DNA of 64,000 bases, from assembly GCF_000174355.1 (NCBI RefSeq), contig NZ_ACIS01000001.1, forward strand, positions 310,001-374,000, in the 5' to 3' direction. Numbering within the stretch: the stretch's first letter is position 1; each line of letters begins with the position of its first letter. The notes under the pieces were generated by a model. The model was not told the DNA's origin, ran no database searches, and saw nothing but the letters and a program-made list of their open reading frames with translations. The translations under genes were made by a program, and so were the position numbers. Below are positions 1-8,185 of the stretch, one piece after another. Source of the stretch: Pseudogulbenkiania ferrooxidans 2002. GTDB lineage: Bacteria > Pseudomonadota > Gammaproteobacteria > Burkholderiales > Chromobacteriaceae.

Positions 1-608
1 GCGGCGAGCTTGCCGTTCAGGATCAGGTCGGTCAGGCGGCCCTGGTTGTGGAACGGTTCGCGCGTCACGGTCGGGTAGTAGATCAGCTTTTCTTTGACCA
101 GCTCGCCCAGGTACTCGTGCTCCGGCAGTTCCTTGGTGATGTAGTCGTAGTAGCCCAGCTCGCTCACCCAGCGCACGCCGTGGATCAGCACGATCTTTTC
201 GTAGCGGTCGTAGACTTCCGGGTCCTTGATGATGGACATGAACGGGGCCAGACCGGTACCGGTGGACAACAGGTACAGGTTCTTGGCGTCCGGCAGCAGG
301 TTGTCCTGCACCAGGGTGCCGGTCGGCTTGCCGGAGATCACCACGCTGTCGCCCGGCTTGATGCCTTGCAGGCGCGAGGTCAGCGGGCCGTTCGGTACCT
401 TGATCGAGTAGAACTCGAGGTGCTCTTCCCAGTTGGCGCTGGCGACGGAGTAGGCACGGATCAGCGGCTTGCCGTTGACTTCCAGGCCGATCATCACGAA
501 CTGACCGTTGATGAAGCGCAGGCCCGGGTCGCGGGTGCAGGTGAAGCTGAAAAGGGTGTCGTTCCAGTGGTGAACGCTAAGGACTTTTTCGGAAGTCAGA
601 GTCGCCAT
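1..608 (-). CDS. fpr: Ferredoxin--NADP(+) reductase, N-terminal ~202 residues (cut by window edge)
   Basis: FAD-dependent reductase that exchanges electrons between NADPH and ferredoxin or flavodoxin in the cytoplasm. I translated the minus strand from the ATG at 608; the reading frame stays open to base 1, so roughly the last 55 residues of the ~258-residue family are outside the window. The protein starts MATLTSEKVLSVHHW. RAYSVAS, the FAD-binding RxYS motif, is near residue 50, and STGTGLAP, which contacts the nicotinamide nucleotide, is near residue 115. A bacterial subclass I Fpr is the best fit. The gene upstream is a LysR regulator on the same strand. Some pseudomonads pair fpr with the LysR regulator FinR, but nothing here shows that this regulator acts on fpr. 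Confidence 0.93.
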   Translation of the reverse strand, partial: MATLTSEKVLSVHHWNDTLFSFTCTRDPGLRFINGQFVMIGLEVNGKPLIRAYSVASANWEEHLEFYSIKVPNGPLTSRLQGIKPGDSVVISGKPTGTLVQDNLLPDAKNLYLLSTGTGLAPFMSIIKDPEVYDRYEKIVLIHGVRWVSELGYYDYITKELPEHEYLGELVKEKLIYYPTVTREPFHNQGRLTDLILNGKLA

Positions 609-783
609 GTGCCAGTCCGTCAAAACATGAAGAGAAGAATGAGCGGCATTCTACACCTTTGCGCTATAACTGTTTTGTACTGATATCTTATGTTTTTATA
701 GAAAAATGATATATGTCAGTTTTTCCACGAATTTTTGCCGTTTCCGGGCGGGATATTGCCGACAAAGTGGTGAATCGTGGTGC
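609..783 (-). promoter_or_regulatory. AT-rich leader/promoter region of fpr
   Basis: This gap between the LysR stop and the fpr start is much richer in A+T than its surroundings, especially 660-720. It should hold the fpr promoter, but I cannot assign a single -35/-10 pair with confidence. Confidence 0.4.
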
Positions 784-1728
784 TTATGCCATGTCGCTGT
801 TTTGTTGCGTGGAGGGAACCTGTTGTAGTTGTTGTTGCAGGTGCTGTTGCACCGCCTGGCGCAAGCCCTCGGCGAGATAGCGCGTGGCCGGGCCGGCCGC
901 CTCGGCCGCGGCGTTGACCAGGTAGAGCGAACTCTTGCGCTGCTGCCCCTGCGCCAGCGGTAGCGGGCGCAGCAGGCCGTGGGCGAGCGGCTGGCGAATG
1001 CGGTGTTCCGGCAGCCAGCCATAGGCCAGACCGGCGCTGACCACGTCGAGCGCGGTGTGCGGGCTGCTCACGGTCCAGCGCTGGCTGGCGCCGAGCCATC
1101 CTTCGTCGCGCGGCTGGCGCGTGCCGGAGTCGCGCACCACCACCTGCGGGTAGCGGCGCAGGTCGTCCTCGCCCAGCGGCTGCCCCGCCGCCAGGAGGGG
1201 GTGGCCGGGCGCGGCCACGGCGACGAAGGTGGCGTCCATCAGCCAGTCGCCCATGAAACCGCTGGGAACGCGGGTGACGATGGCGAGCTCCACCGCGCCG
1301 GCGTAGAGCGCGTCGTCGGCGCCGGACATCACCACCTCATGCACCTGCAGCCGGGTGTCGGGACAGTGGCCGGCGAAACCGGCCAGGGCGCACAGCAAGG
1401 CGTCGGTGGGGAACAGGCTGTCCACCGCCAGCCGCACCTCGGCCTCCCAGCCGGCGTCCAGCGCGCGGGCTCGCGCCTCCAGCCGCAGCGCCGCCTCGAT
1501 CAGCGGCGTGGCTTCCCGCAGCAGCGCGGCGCCGGCGGCAGTCAGCTTCATGCGCCGTCCTTCCGCCTCCAGCAGGCCGACGCCGAGCTGCTCCTGTAGC
1601 CGCGCTACGTTGTAGCTGACGGCCGACTGGCTGCGGTTCAGCGCGCTGGCCGCCTGGGCGAAACCGCCGTGTTCGACGATGGCCTGCAGTACGCGCCATT
1701 GTTCCAGCGAGGTACGGGGAAAATTCAT
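784..1728 (-). CDS. LysR-family transcriptional regulator, divergent from doxX-pirin
   Basis: A 314-residue LysR-type DNA-binding regulator. An N-terminal winged helix-turn-helix lies at about residues 8-65 (FAQAASALNRSQSAVSYNVA), followed by a substrate-binding effector domain at about 95-295. The C-terminal tail is rich in glutamine (QQHLQQQLQQ). It is transcribed away from the DoxX/pirin genes, with a 121-base AT-rich space between the two start codons. By the usual LysR logic it probably controls those genes and itself; this is inferred from position only. The inducer is unknown. It could also act on fpr, which lies downstream on the same strand. Confidence 0.9.
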   Translation of the reverse strand: MNFPRTSLEQWRVLQAIVEHGGFAQAASALNRSQSAVSYNVARLQEQLGVGLLEAEGRRMKLTAAGAALLREATPLIEAALRLEARARALDAGWEAEVRLAVDSLFPTDALLCALAGFAGHCPDTRLQVHEVVMSGADDALYAGAVELAIVTRVPSGFMGDWLMDATFVAVAAPGHPLLAAGQPLGEDDLRRYPQVVVRDSGTRQPRDEGWLGASQRWTVSSPHTALDVVSAGLAYGWLPEHRIRQPLAHGLLRPLPLAQGQQRKSSLYLVNAAAEAAGPATRYLAEGLRQAVQQHLQQQLQQVPSTQQNSDMA

Positions 1729-1849
1729 ATATCGAAAATTTGGTTGTTTCTGCGCTTAATTTTGCGCTTTTTAATCAAAAAAATCATGCCAATAATGCAG
1801 CACACCAACACGGAATGTCTCCGTGCTTGACCCCCCACAGGAGAATGTC
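1729..1849. promoter_or_regulatory. Divergent LysR/DoxX promoter region
   Basis: AT-rich region between divergent genes. It contains a direct repeat, TGCGCTTAAT followed at once by TTTGCGCTTT, and several T-N11-A words of the LysR-box type. The exact operator cannot be fixed by eye. Confidence 0.4.
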
Positions 1850-2218
1850 ATGGATAAACTGGCTCTGATCGCCTCCCGCGTGCTGCTGGCGCAGCTCTTC
1901 ATCATTTCCGGCTTCGGCAAGATTACCGGCTACGCCGGAACCCAGGGCTACATGCAGGCGATGGGGGTGCCGGGGGCGCTGCTGCCGCTGGTGATCCTGG
2001 TGGAATTGGGCGGTGGCCTGCTCTTGGTGGCCGGCTTGTTCACGCGCTGGGTGGCCCTGGCCCTGGCCGGCTTCACCCTGGTGTCGGCGCTGATCTTCCA
2101 CACCCATTTTGCCGATCAGATTCAGATGATCATGTTCATGAAGAACCTGTCGATCACCGGCGGCCTGCTGTTGCTGGCGTTCCCGGGGGCGTTGGGCGCC
2201 GCCAAGTCGGCACGTTGA
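1850..2218 (+). CDS. DoxX family integral membrane protein
   Basis: A 122-residue protein of four predicted membrane segments, typical of the DoxX/YphA family. Glycines and small residues fill the helices, and FGKITGY follows the first segment. I chose the ATG at 1850, which has the ribosome site CAGGAGAA just upstream. An in-frame GTG at 1823 would add nine residues that are unlikely to be translated. DoxX proteins are inner-membrane proteins linked to oxidative or electrophilic stress, but their reaction is not settled. The pirin gene follows after 27 bases, so the two are likely co-transcribed under the divergent LysR regulator. Confidence 0.9.
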   Translation: MDKLALIASRVLLAQLFIISGFGKITGYAGTQGYMQAMGVPGALLPLVILVELGGGLLLVAGLFTRWVALALAGFTLVSALIFHTHFADQIQMIMFMKNLSITGGLLLLAFPGALGAAKSAR

Positions 2219-2245
2219 TCCCGTTATTGCTTGAGGTATAGATCG

Positions 2246-3103
2246 ATGATTTCCACCACGTTTGCCAGCCGCGACGTCGAGCGGCTGGTGCAGGGGATGG
2301 CGGTGTCCGATGGCGCCGGTGTCAAGCTGCTGCGCGTGCTGACGCAGGATCTGCAGCGCCGCCTCGACCCCTTCCTGATGCTGGACGAGTTCCGCTCGGA
2401 CGATCCAAACGACTACATCGCCGGTTTTCCGGACCATCCGCACCGCGGCTTCGAGACGGTGACCTACATGCTGGCCGGGCGCATGCGCCACCGTGACAGC
2501 AGTGGTGGGGAAGGCGTGCTGGCCTCGGGCGGGGTGCAGTGGATGACCGCCGGGCGCGGCATCGTGCACTCCGAGCTGCCGGAGCAGGAGGACGGCCTGA
2601 TGCACGGCTTCCAGCTGTGGCTGAACCTGCCGTCGCAGCAGAAGATGACCACGCCGGGCTACCGCGACATTCCGGCCGAGGCGATCCCGCGCTATACCGC
2701 CGCCAGCGGCGCCGAGGTGCAGGTGATCGCCGGTGCCGCCGACGGCGTGGCCGGGGCGGTGGAGCGGCCTGTCACGCTGCCGCTCTACCTCGACATCCAC
2801 TTGCCTGCCGGCAGCATGCACGAGGTGGCGATCGCGGACGGTCACAATGCCTTCGTCTACGTCTACCAGGGTACGGCCGGGGTCGGTGGCCACGGCCGCG
2901 AGGTGCACGAGCGGCACATGGCGATCCTCGACAACCATCCGGGACGCGAGGGGGTGGCGCTCTCCAGCGCCGCTGGCGCCCGCCTGCTGGTGGTGGCCGG
3001 CCATCCGCTGCACGAGCCGATCGCGCAGTGGGGGCCGTTCGTGATGAACAGCCGCGAGGAGGTCGAGGCGGCCATCGACGATTTCCGCCACGGCCGCTTT
3101 TAG
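2246..3103 (+). CDS. Pirin family protein (first of two)
   Basis: A 285-residue bicupin of the pirin family. The N-terminal cupin keeps the metal-binding pattern: HPHRGFETVTY at about residues 62-72 and GRGIVHSE at about 108-115, which supply the three His and one Glu that hold iron in pirin and in quercetinase-type pirins such as YhhW. I chose the ATG at 2246, nine bases after TTGAGG; the upstream TTG at 2231 would overlap that ribosome site. Some bacterial pirins are quercetin dioxygenases, others bind partner proteins, so the activity here is open. A second pirin follows after a repeat element. Confidence 0.92.
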   Translation: MISTTFASRDVERLVQGMAVSDGAGVKLLRVLTQDLQRRLDPFLMLDEFRSDDPNDYIAGFPDHPHRGFETVTYMLAGRMRHRDSSGGEGVLASGGVQWMTAGRGIVHSELPEQEDGLMHGFQLWLNLPSQQKMTTPGYRDIPAEAIPRYTAASGAEVQVIAGAADGVAGAVERPVTLPLYLDIHLPAGSMHEVAIADGHNAFVYVYQGTAGVGGHGREVHERHMAILDNHPGREGVALSSAAGARLLVVAGHPLHEPIAQWGPFVMNSREEVEAAIDDFRHGRF

Positions 3104-3108
3104 CCTAT

Positions 3109-3258
3109 GCCATCAGGCGGCGGCGCTTTTGCAGCGTGAGTGCCGGCAGTGATTCGCCCTGCGCTCCGGACTCCTCATGTCCTCCGTGGCCATGCCGGTT
3201 GCCGTGCGCCGGCGGCCCTCACGCTGCTTTGGCTCGTCCGCCTGCTGGAACGGGCTCT
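3109..3258. repeat. Intergenic nested-palindrome element, copy A
   Basis: One of five related elements in the window. It starts CATCAGGCGGCGGCGC and ends near GCTTTGGCTCGTCCGCC. The two ends are imperfect reverse complements. It is the most diverged of the five copies. It lies between the two pirin genes and is read as a false N-terminal extension of the second one. Confidence 0.75.
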
Positions 3259-3286
3259 TGATCCGTCATACGGAAGGGAAAATGCC

Positions 3287-4168
3287 ATGAGTGCCATTCG
3301 TTACCTGATCGACCCCGCCGTCGCCGATATCGGCTTTCCGGTACAGCGCCTGCTGCCGGCCCCCGTGACGCAGGCGGTCGGGCCGTTCGTGTTTCTCGAC
3401 CACATGGGCCCGGCGCATTTTGCCGCGGCCACCACCGCCGGCGACGTGCGGCCGCACCCGCATATTGGGCTCGCCACGGTGACCTACCTGTTTTCCGGGG
3501 CGATGATGCATCGCGACAGCCTGGGCAGCGTGCAGCGCATCGAGCCGGGCGCGGTCAACCTGATGGCGGCCGGGCGCGGCATCGTCCATTCCGAGCGGGC
3601 GCCGGAGGATATCCGGGCCGGCGGCGTGGCGGTCGAGGGCATGCAGATGTGGCTGGCGCTGCCCAAGGCGCTGGAAGACATGGCGCCGGAGTTCCGCCAC
3701 TACCCGGAGCCGCAACTGCCGCAGCAGGAGGCCGACGGCGTCTGGCTGCACCTGCTGATGGGCGAGGCGTTCGGCCTGCGTTCGCCGGTGCACTGCTATT
3801 CCGGCACGCTGTTCGCGGCGGCACGGCTGGCTGCCGGGGCGGCGTGGTCGCTGGACGCCGTGGCCGAGGAGCGCGCGGTGTACGTGGTGTCCGGCGGGCT
3901 GACGCTGGACGGAACCCGTGTCGAGGCCGGGCAACTGGCGGTGCTGGAGCCGGAGGTGACGGTGCGGCTGCAGGCGGGCGAGGAGACGCGGCTGATGCTG
4001 TTGGGCGGCGAGCCGCTCGACGGCCCGCGCTACCTGCACTGGAATTTCGTCTCCAGCCGCCGCGAGGCCATCATCGCCGCGCGCGACGACTGGGAGCAGG
4101 GCCGCTTCCCGGCGGTGCCGGGCGAGACCGAGTTCATTCCGCTGCCGCCGTCGGCGCGCTGGCGCTGA
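3287..4168 (+). CDS. Pirin family protein (second of two)
   Basis: A 293-residue bicupin. Its cupin signature is HPHIGLATVTYLF at about residues 57-69 plus AAGRGIVHSE at about 99-108, giving the His/His/His/Glu metal site. I chose the ATG at 3287, preceded by GGAAGGGAAA. An open frame runs 49 codons further upstream, but that stretch lies in repeat element A and is not protein-like. This paralogue differs clearly in sequence from the first pirin, so the pair is not a recent duplication. It may have its own promoter or be co-transcribed through the repeat. Confidence 0.92.
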   Translation: MSAIRYLIDPAVADIGFPVQRLLPAPVTQAVGPFVFLDHMGPAHFAAATTAGDVRPHPHIGLATVTYLFSGAMMHRDSLGSVQRIEPGAVNLMAAGRGIVHSERAPEDIRAGGVAVEGMQMWLALPKALEDMAPEFRHYPEPQLPQQEADGVWLHLLMGEAFGLRSPVHCYSGTLFAAARLAAGAAWSLDAVAEERAVYVVSGGLTLDGTRVEAGQLAVLEPEVTVRLQAGEETRLMLLGGEPLDGPRYLHWNFVSSRREAIIAARDDWEQGRFPAVPGETEFIPLPPSARWR

Positions 4169-4177
4169 GCGCCGGGA

Positions 4178-4486
4178 TCAGGGGGCGGGTTTGAACTGCC
4201 CCATCGCCTTCATCTGCTGGCATGGGTCGTGCCGCATCCGGCCCAGGCTGCGCATGTGGCGGCTTTTGGCGCGCTGCTGCATCTGGTCACGGTGCTGCTT
4301 GAGGTAGGTCTGACAGGCCTCCAGCGAGGTGAAGGAGTGCATGGTCTTGATGTGCTCGCTGCGCTCCTCGGGCGTCATCATCTTCCAGCCCGGGGTGTTG
4401 TCGGGGCCGGCCTGCCAGGGTTGTGCCCCGACCGAGGCCGCCAGCAGCAGGGCGCAAAGGCCGCTCAACCAGTATTTTTGTCGCAT
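4178..4486 (-). CDS. Small secreted protein of unknown function
   Basis: A 102-residue protein with a clear signal peptide (MRQKYWLSGLCALLLAASVGA, cleaved at about residue 21). The mature part is helical, charged and methionine-rich, with two cysteines (EACQTY and DPCQQM) that could form one disulfide. I do not recognise the family; similar periplasmic proteins are annotated as hypothetical. The gene is convergent with the second pirin, whose stop is only nine bases away. Confidence 0.72.
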   Translation of the reverse strand: MRQKYWLSGLCALLLAASVGAQPWQAGPDNTPGWKMMTPEERSEHIKTMHSFTSLEACQTYLKQHRDQMQQRAKSRHMRSLGRMRHDPCQQMKAMGQFKPAP

Positions 4487-4617
4487 GGTGTTCTCCGCAC
4501 GGTTTGTCTCTCTACCACCTTAGCGCGCGCTGGAGGGAGGGCAAGGCAAAAGGGGACGGAGCTTGCGCTGGGTCAAACCGGCGGAATAGGGCCGGGGCGA
4601 GGGCGGGAGAAAACGGA

Positions 4618-4645
4618 AGAGGGCGCCCCTGTGGGTGCGCCCTCT
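4618..4645 (-). terminator. Hairpin, possible terminator for leftward transcripts
   Basis: Perfect 9-bp stem AGAGGGCGC/GCGCCCTCT with a 10-base loop. Read on the minus strand it is followed by a T-rich stretch, so it could end transcription arriving from the glycosyltransferase side. Confidence 0.45.
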
Positions 4646-4720
4646 GCTACGACATAAAGATCAGTGGATACACAATAAACAGTCAACGATGATGTTACTG
4701 CTACTTCACACCTTAACTGC

Positions 4721-4760
4721 CTCACACCCAAGCCCTCATGCACTGAGGGGGGAGTGTGAG
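4721..4760. other. Nested hairpin in the low-GC gap
   Basis: CTCACAC pairs with GTGTGAG and, inside it, CCCTCA pairs with TGAGGG around the loop TGCAC. No T run follows on either strand, so it is not an obvious terminator. It may be part of a structured RNA. Confidence 0.4.
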
Positions 4761-5184
4761 CGAGGTCTACCTGCCAAAACGGTATAAAGGGATAAAGAAC
4801 GGTCAACAACACCATGCTTCCAAACGGAACATCTGGCTACATTGGAAGCGGTTTCGACAAACCCTTTCGGGCATCCCGAAATGCGGCTGCTTTACCGGCA
4901 ACCTCATTCCACAAGTACTGGATTAAGTCGTCTGTTCTTTCTCTCGATTAAACGCCTGGGCATAACCGGTTGTTTCGGGGTTCCTGCATCGGGAAGCGAT
5001 GCTGGTAGCACCCTTGGGCAGAATGAAGCCGGTCCGATTTTAGTGCCGACCGGCACTGCCCACTTTTTGCAGGGCGCGATGAAACAAGGCAAAGCAACCG
5101 ATTTTTAGCCGATGACGCATCCGCTGCCCTCCTTGTGATGTCCTGTACTCACTATAGTCCTCGTTACGGCTGGGGCAAGTTCTT

Positions 5185-6228
5185 TTAACGGCTTTCGCTA
5201 AGCGCCTGCTGCAGCTGCACCAGACCTTCGGGGTTGGGGTGCAGGTGGCGTTCGAACTGGCGTGCCGCCGCCGTCCACGAGTAGCCTTCCGCCACCCGGC
5301 GCACGTGGGCGCGGTCGATCTGCAGCGCCTGCAGGCAGGCCTGGCGCAGGTCGTGGTCGAGCACGCCGGCGCCGCTGTCGCCGACCACGTCGAGCGGCCC
5401 GGCCACCGGGTAGGCCGCCACCGGGGTGCCGCACGCCATCGCTTCCAGCAGCACCAGGCCGAAGGTGTCGGTGAGGCTGGGGAACACGAACACGTCGCCG
5501 GCGCGGTAGAAGCGTGCCAGCTCGTGCTGCGGAAACACCCCGGCGAAGTACACCTCGGAGTAGTCCTTTTTCAGCCGTGGCAGCAGCGGGCCGTCGCCCA
5601 CCACCCATTTCGATCCCGGCAGGTCGAGCTTGAGGAAGGCCTCGATGTTCTTTTCCACCGCCACCCGGCCGATGTAGACGAAGCGCGGCGGGGCCGATTC
5701 GTCCAGCCGGTCGCGCTCGCCCGGGGTGAACAGCGCGGTGTCGACGCCGCGGCTCCACAGCACCACGTTGGTGAAGCCGCGCGCGGTGAGGTCGGCGGCG
5801 ATCGACGGGGTCGGCACCATCACGGCGCGCGCGGCGTTGTGGAAGCGGCGCATCCAGGCGTAGCTGATGCCCAGCGGCAGCCGGCTGCGCGCCTGGATGT
5901 ATTCGGGGAAGCGGGTGTGGTAGGCGGTGGTGAAGGCCAGGCCGTGGCGCAGGCAGTAGCGCCGTGCCGCCAGCCCGAGCGGGCCTTCGGTGGCGATGTG
6001 GATGGCGTGCGGGGCGAACCCGGCGATGCGCGCGGCGACGCCGCGGTAGGGGCGCAGCGACAGGCGGATGTCGGGGTAGGTCGGGCACGGCAGGGTGCGG
6101 AACTCGAGCGGCGTGATCATTTCCACGTCGTGGCCGAAGCCTTCGAGTTCGCGTACGGTCTCGGTCAGCGTGCGGACCACGCCGTTGACCTGGGGCTGCC
6201 AGGCGTCGGTGACGATCAGGATGCGCAT
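5185..6228 (-). CDS. Family 4 (GT-B fold) glycosyltransferase
   Basis: A 347-residue retaining glycosyltransferase. The N-terminal domain opens MRILIVTDAWQPQVNGVV, the acceptor-side pattern of GT4 enzymes. The C-terminal nucleotide-sugar domain has YIGRVAVEKN at about residue 185 and the E-x7-E-type site as FPSLTDTFGLVLLEAMACGTP at about 250-270. Close relatives attach hexoses to lipids or polysaccharides; the donor and acceptor are not evident. Its start overlaps the end of the upstream metallophosphoesterase gene by 13 bases, so translation is probably coupled. This gene pair suggests a role in envelope glycolipid or glycan metabolism. Confidence 0.9.
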   Translation of the reverse strand: MRILIVTDAWQPQVNGVVRTLTETVRELEGFGHDVEMITPLEFRTLPCPTYPDIRLSLRPYRGVAARIAGFAPHAIHIATEGPLGLAARRYCLRHGLAFTTAYHTRFPEYIQARSRLPLGISYAWMRRFHNAARAVMVPTPSIAADLTARGFTNVVLWSRGVDTALFTPGERDRLDESAPPRFVYIGRVAVEKNIEAFLKLDLPGSKWVVGDGPLLPRLKKDYSEVYFAGVFPQHELARFYRAGDVFVFPSLTDTFGLVLLEAMACGTPVAAYPVAGPLDVVGDSGAGVLDHDLRQACLQALQIDRAHVRRVAEGYSWTAAARQFERHLHPNPEGLVQLQQALSESR

Positions 6229-7064
6229 GTGGCCTCCGGGGCGGGTTCAAGGTTGGCCGAAGCCGCGGCTTCGGTGTTGTGGGTGGCCTGGGCGGGCTTG
6301 CCGAGCAGCTGGGTCCAGTACACCACTTCGAGCCGGCCGTCGGCGTGCTCCACCAGCGCCGACAGGCTCTCCACCCAGTCGCCGCTGTTGCCGTACAGCA
6401 CGCCGTCGATGTCCTTCACCTCGGCCTTGTGGATGTGGCCGCACACCACGCCGTCGAAGCCGCGCCGGCGCGCCTCGCCGGCCAGCAGCTGTTCGAAGTC
6501 GCTGATGAAGTTCACCGCGTTCTTCACCTTGTGCTTGAGGTATTGCGACAGCGACCAGTAGGGCAGGCCGAGCTGGCTGCGCACCCAGTTGTAGCCGCGG
6601 TTGAGCTGCAAAATCAGCGTGTACAGGTTGTCGCCGAGATAGGCCAGCCACTTGGCGTACTGGATCACGCCGTCGAACTCGTCGCCGTGGATCACCAGCA
6701 GGCGCTTGCCGTCGGCGGTGTGGTGCTCGGCCTCCTGGCGGATGGCGATGCCGCCGAAGTCGAGCCCGCCGTACTGGCGCGCGGCCTCGTCGTGGTTGCC
6801 CGGCACGTACACCACGCGGGTGCCCTTGCGCGCCTTGCGCAGGATCTTCTGCACCACGTCGTTGTGGCTCTGCTTCCAGTACCAGGATTTGCGCAACTGC
6901 CAGCCGTCGACGATGTCGCCGACCAGGTAGAGGTAGTCGGCGTCGTGGTGGCGTAGGAAGTCGAGCAGGTGTTCGGCGCGGCAGCCGGAGGTGCCGAGGT
7001 GCACGTCCGAAATCCAGATGGCGCGGTAGCGGCGGGGGGCGGTTTGCTGGAGTGTGGGCGACAT
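6216..7064 (-). CDS. Metallophosphoesterase, UDP-2,3-diacylglucosamine diphosphatase (LpxH)-like
   Basis: A 282-residue calcineurin-like phosphoesterase. The dinuclear-metal motifs occur in order: SDVHLG (about residue 20), GDIVDGW (50), GNHDE (89), HGDEFD (127) and GHIHKAE (210). It resembles the LpxH-like family often found beside GT4 glycosyltransferases, but it is longer than classical LpxH (~240 residues) and may act on another phospholipid or nucleotide-linked lipid. The frame is open back to 7160; I prefer the ATG at 7064 because the 32 extra residues lack protein character and homology to the metallophosphoesterase core begins soon after. The C-terminal tail is encoded through a copy of the 14-bp repeated word. 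Confidence 0.85.
   Translation of the reverse strand: MSPTLQQTAPRRYRAIWISDVHLGTSGCRAEHLLDFLRHHDADYLYLVGDIVDGWQLRKSWYWKQSHNDVVQKILRKARKGTRVVYVPGNHDEAARQYGGLDFGGIAIRQEAEHHTADGKRLLVIHGDEFDGVIQYAKWLAYLGDNLYTLILQLNRGYNWVRSQLGLPYWSLSQYLKHKVKNAVNFISDFEQLLAGEARRRGFDGVVCGHIHKAEVKDIDGVLYGNSGDWVESLSALVEHADGRLEVVYWTQLLGKPAQATHNTEAAASANLEPAPEATCAS
6249..6263 (+). repeat. Copy 1 of the AGGTTGGCCGAAGC word
   Basis: AAGGTTGGCCGAAGC in plus orientation, inside the 3' end of the metallophosphoesterase gene, where it encodes part of ASANLEP. Confidence 0.85.
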
Positions 7065-7262
7065 AGGGCGGTATCCCGGTCCGGATGACAGTCCGATGGT
7101 GCCGCGCCAACATGACGTCGCGGTGAGCGTCCGGTGACGGCTGTGTGACAGCCGCGCCACAGTGGCGGGATAATGGCCGCGATTAATGTGCGGTTAAGTT
7201 GCGGTGGCTTAAATGGCTGCCATCACGTCGTTACCCCCCACCGTCAACTCGAGGAAACTGTC

Positions 7263-7532
7263 ATGAAAAAACTGGTTCTGACCGCCCTGATCGCCGCCGT
7301 CGCCGCGCCTGCCGCCTTTGCCGCCGCCAAGTGCGAGCAGCACCCCAAGGAGCAGTGGATCAAGGAAGCCGATTTCAAGCAGAAGCTGGTGAAAGAAGGC
7401 TACCAGATCAAGAAATTCAAGGTGGACGGCAACTGCTACGAGCTCTACGGCAAGAACAAGGACGGCAAGAAAGTGGAAATCTACTACGATACCGTCTCCG
7501 GCAAGCCGGTGAAGAGCGAAATCCAGGATTGA
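7263..7532 (+). CDS. Small periplasmic PepSY-domain protein
   Basis: An 89-residue exported protein. The signal peptide ends near AAPAAFA (about residue 20). The remainder is one PepSY-like domain: ADFKQKLVKEGYQIKKFKVD, then NCYELYGKNKDGKKVEIYYD. Two cysteines flank the domain. I chose the ATG at 7263, after CGAGGAAA; an earlier start in the frame lacks a ribosome site. Such proteins commonly sit beside a cytochrome b561-type gene and a QseBC-like pair, as here, and may feed a redox or metal signal to the sensor kinase. That link is inference. Confidence 0.88.
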   Translation: MKKLVLTALIAAVAAPAAFAAAKCEQHPKEQWIKEADFKQKLVKEGYQIKKFKVDGNCYELYGKNKDGKKVEIYYDTVSGKPVKSEIQD

Positions 7533-7555
7533 GTCCGCAAGACGGATCACACCCC

Positions 7556-7576
7556 GGCCGCGCCTGCGGCCTTTTT
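7556..7576 (+). terminator. Rho-independent terminator after the PepSY gene
   Basis: Six-bp GC stem GGCCGC/GCGGCC with a 4-base loop, followed by TTTTT. It lies between the PepSY and cytochrome b genes, so part of the transcripts probably stop here. Confidence 0.75.
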
Positions 7577-7594
7577 GTTTGCGGGGAGTCGAGC

Positions 7595-8149
7595 ATGAAC
7601 CACACCGTACAGTACGAAACCATCAGGGTATGGGATCGTTTCGTGCGCTTTTTCCACTGGGCCCTGGCCGGGGGCATCCTGGCCAATCTGTTGCTGCTGG
7701 AGGAGGGCGATCCGCCGCACCGCTGGGTCGGTTACGCCGCCGCCGCGCTGGTGCTGGCGCGCATCGGGTGGGGCTTCATCGGCAGCCGCCACGCGCGCTT
7801 CGCCGACTTCTTCCCGACCCCGTCCAGGTTGGCCGAACACTGGCGCATGCTGCGCCAGGGGCGGGACGACCACCACCCCGGCCACAACCCGCTGGGCGCG
7901 CTGATGATGCTGGCGCTGATGGCGCTGGTGCTGGCGCTCGGCGTGACCGGCTACCTGATGGGTACCGACGCCTACTGGGGCGAGGAGTGGCTGGAGAACC
8001 TGCACGAGGCGCTGGCCAATACCCTGACCGCGTGCGTCGGCCTGCACGTGCTGGCGGCGCTGCTGATGAGCCGGCTCTCGCGCGTCAACCTGGTGCGCGC
8101 CATGGTGACCGGGATCAAGGTGCGCCCGGTGCGTGACAGTGCACGCTAA
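7595..8149 (+). CDS. Cytochrome b561-type membrane protein
   Basis: A 184-residue di-haem b-type cytochrome of the bacterial Ni/Fe-hydrogenase-like b561 class. It has four membrane segments; histidines that can hold haem lie in FFHWALAG (first helix), HEALANT and GLHVLAALL (later helices). I chose the ATG at 7595, with GGGGAG upstream. It probably passes electrons between the quinone pool and a periplasmic partner, with the neighbouring PepSY protein as a candidate. A near-copy of the repeated word (AGGTTGGCCGAACA) lies within the gene at about 7827. Confidence 0.88.
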   Translation: MNHTVQYETIRVWDRFVRFFHWALAGGILANLLLLEEGDPPHRWVGYAAAALVLARIGWGFIGSRHARFADFFPTPSRLAEHWRMLRQGRDDHHPGHNPLGALMMLALMALVLALGVTGYLMGTDAYWGEEWLENLHEALANTLTACVGLHVLAALLMSRLSRVNLVRAMVTGIKVRPVRDSAR

Positions 8150-8185
8150 CGTGCCTGATGGACCACCCTTGCGACGGAGCACGCC

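Larger units (their letters stand above)
4487..5184. other. 698-base gap of lower GC, no convincing gene
   Basis: Between two minus-strand genes. From about 4640 onward the base composition is visibly less GC-rich than the rest of the window. It holds a 9-bp stem (4618-4645), a nested hairpin (4721-4760) and a small perfect hairpin AGTGCC/GGCACT at 5042-5057 followed by a short T run. An 88-codon frame at 4842-5108 has no familiar features and needs a TTG start. This could be an ncRNA locus or decayed foreign DNA. Confidence 0.5.

Noticed and set aside
3140-3286. A 49-codon upstream extension of the second pirin
   Set aside because: It is the translation of repeat element A; similar peptides arise from the other repeat copies. 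The ATG at 3287 has a proper ribosome site.
4842-5108. An 88-codon plus-strand frame
   Set aside because: It needs a TTG start, has no ribosome site or recognisable motif, and lies in a low-GC region where chance frames are common.
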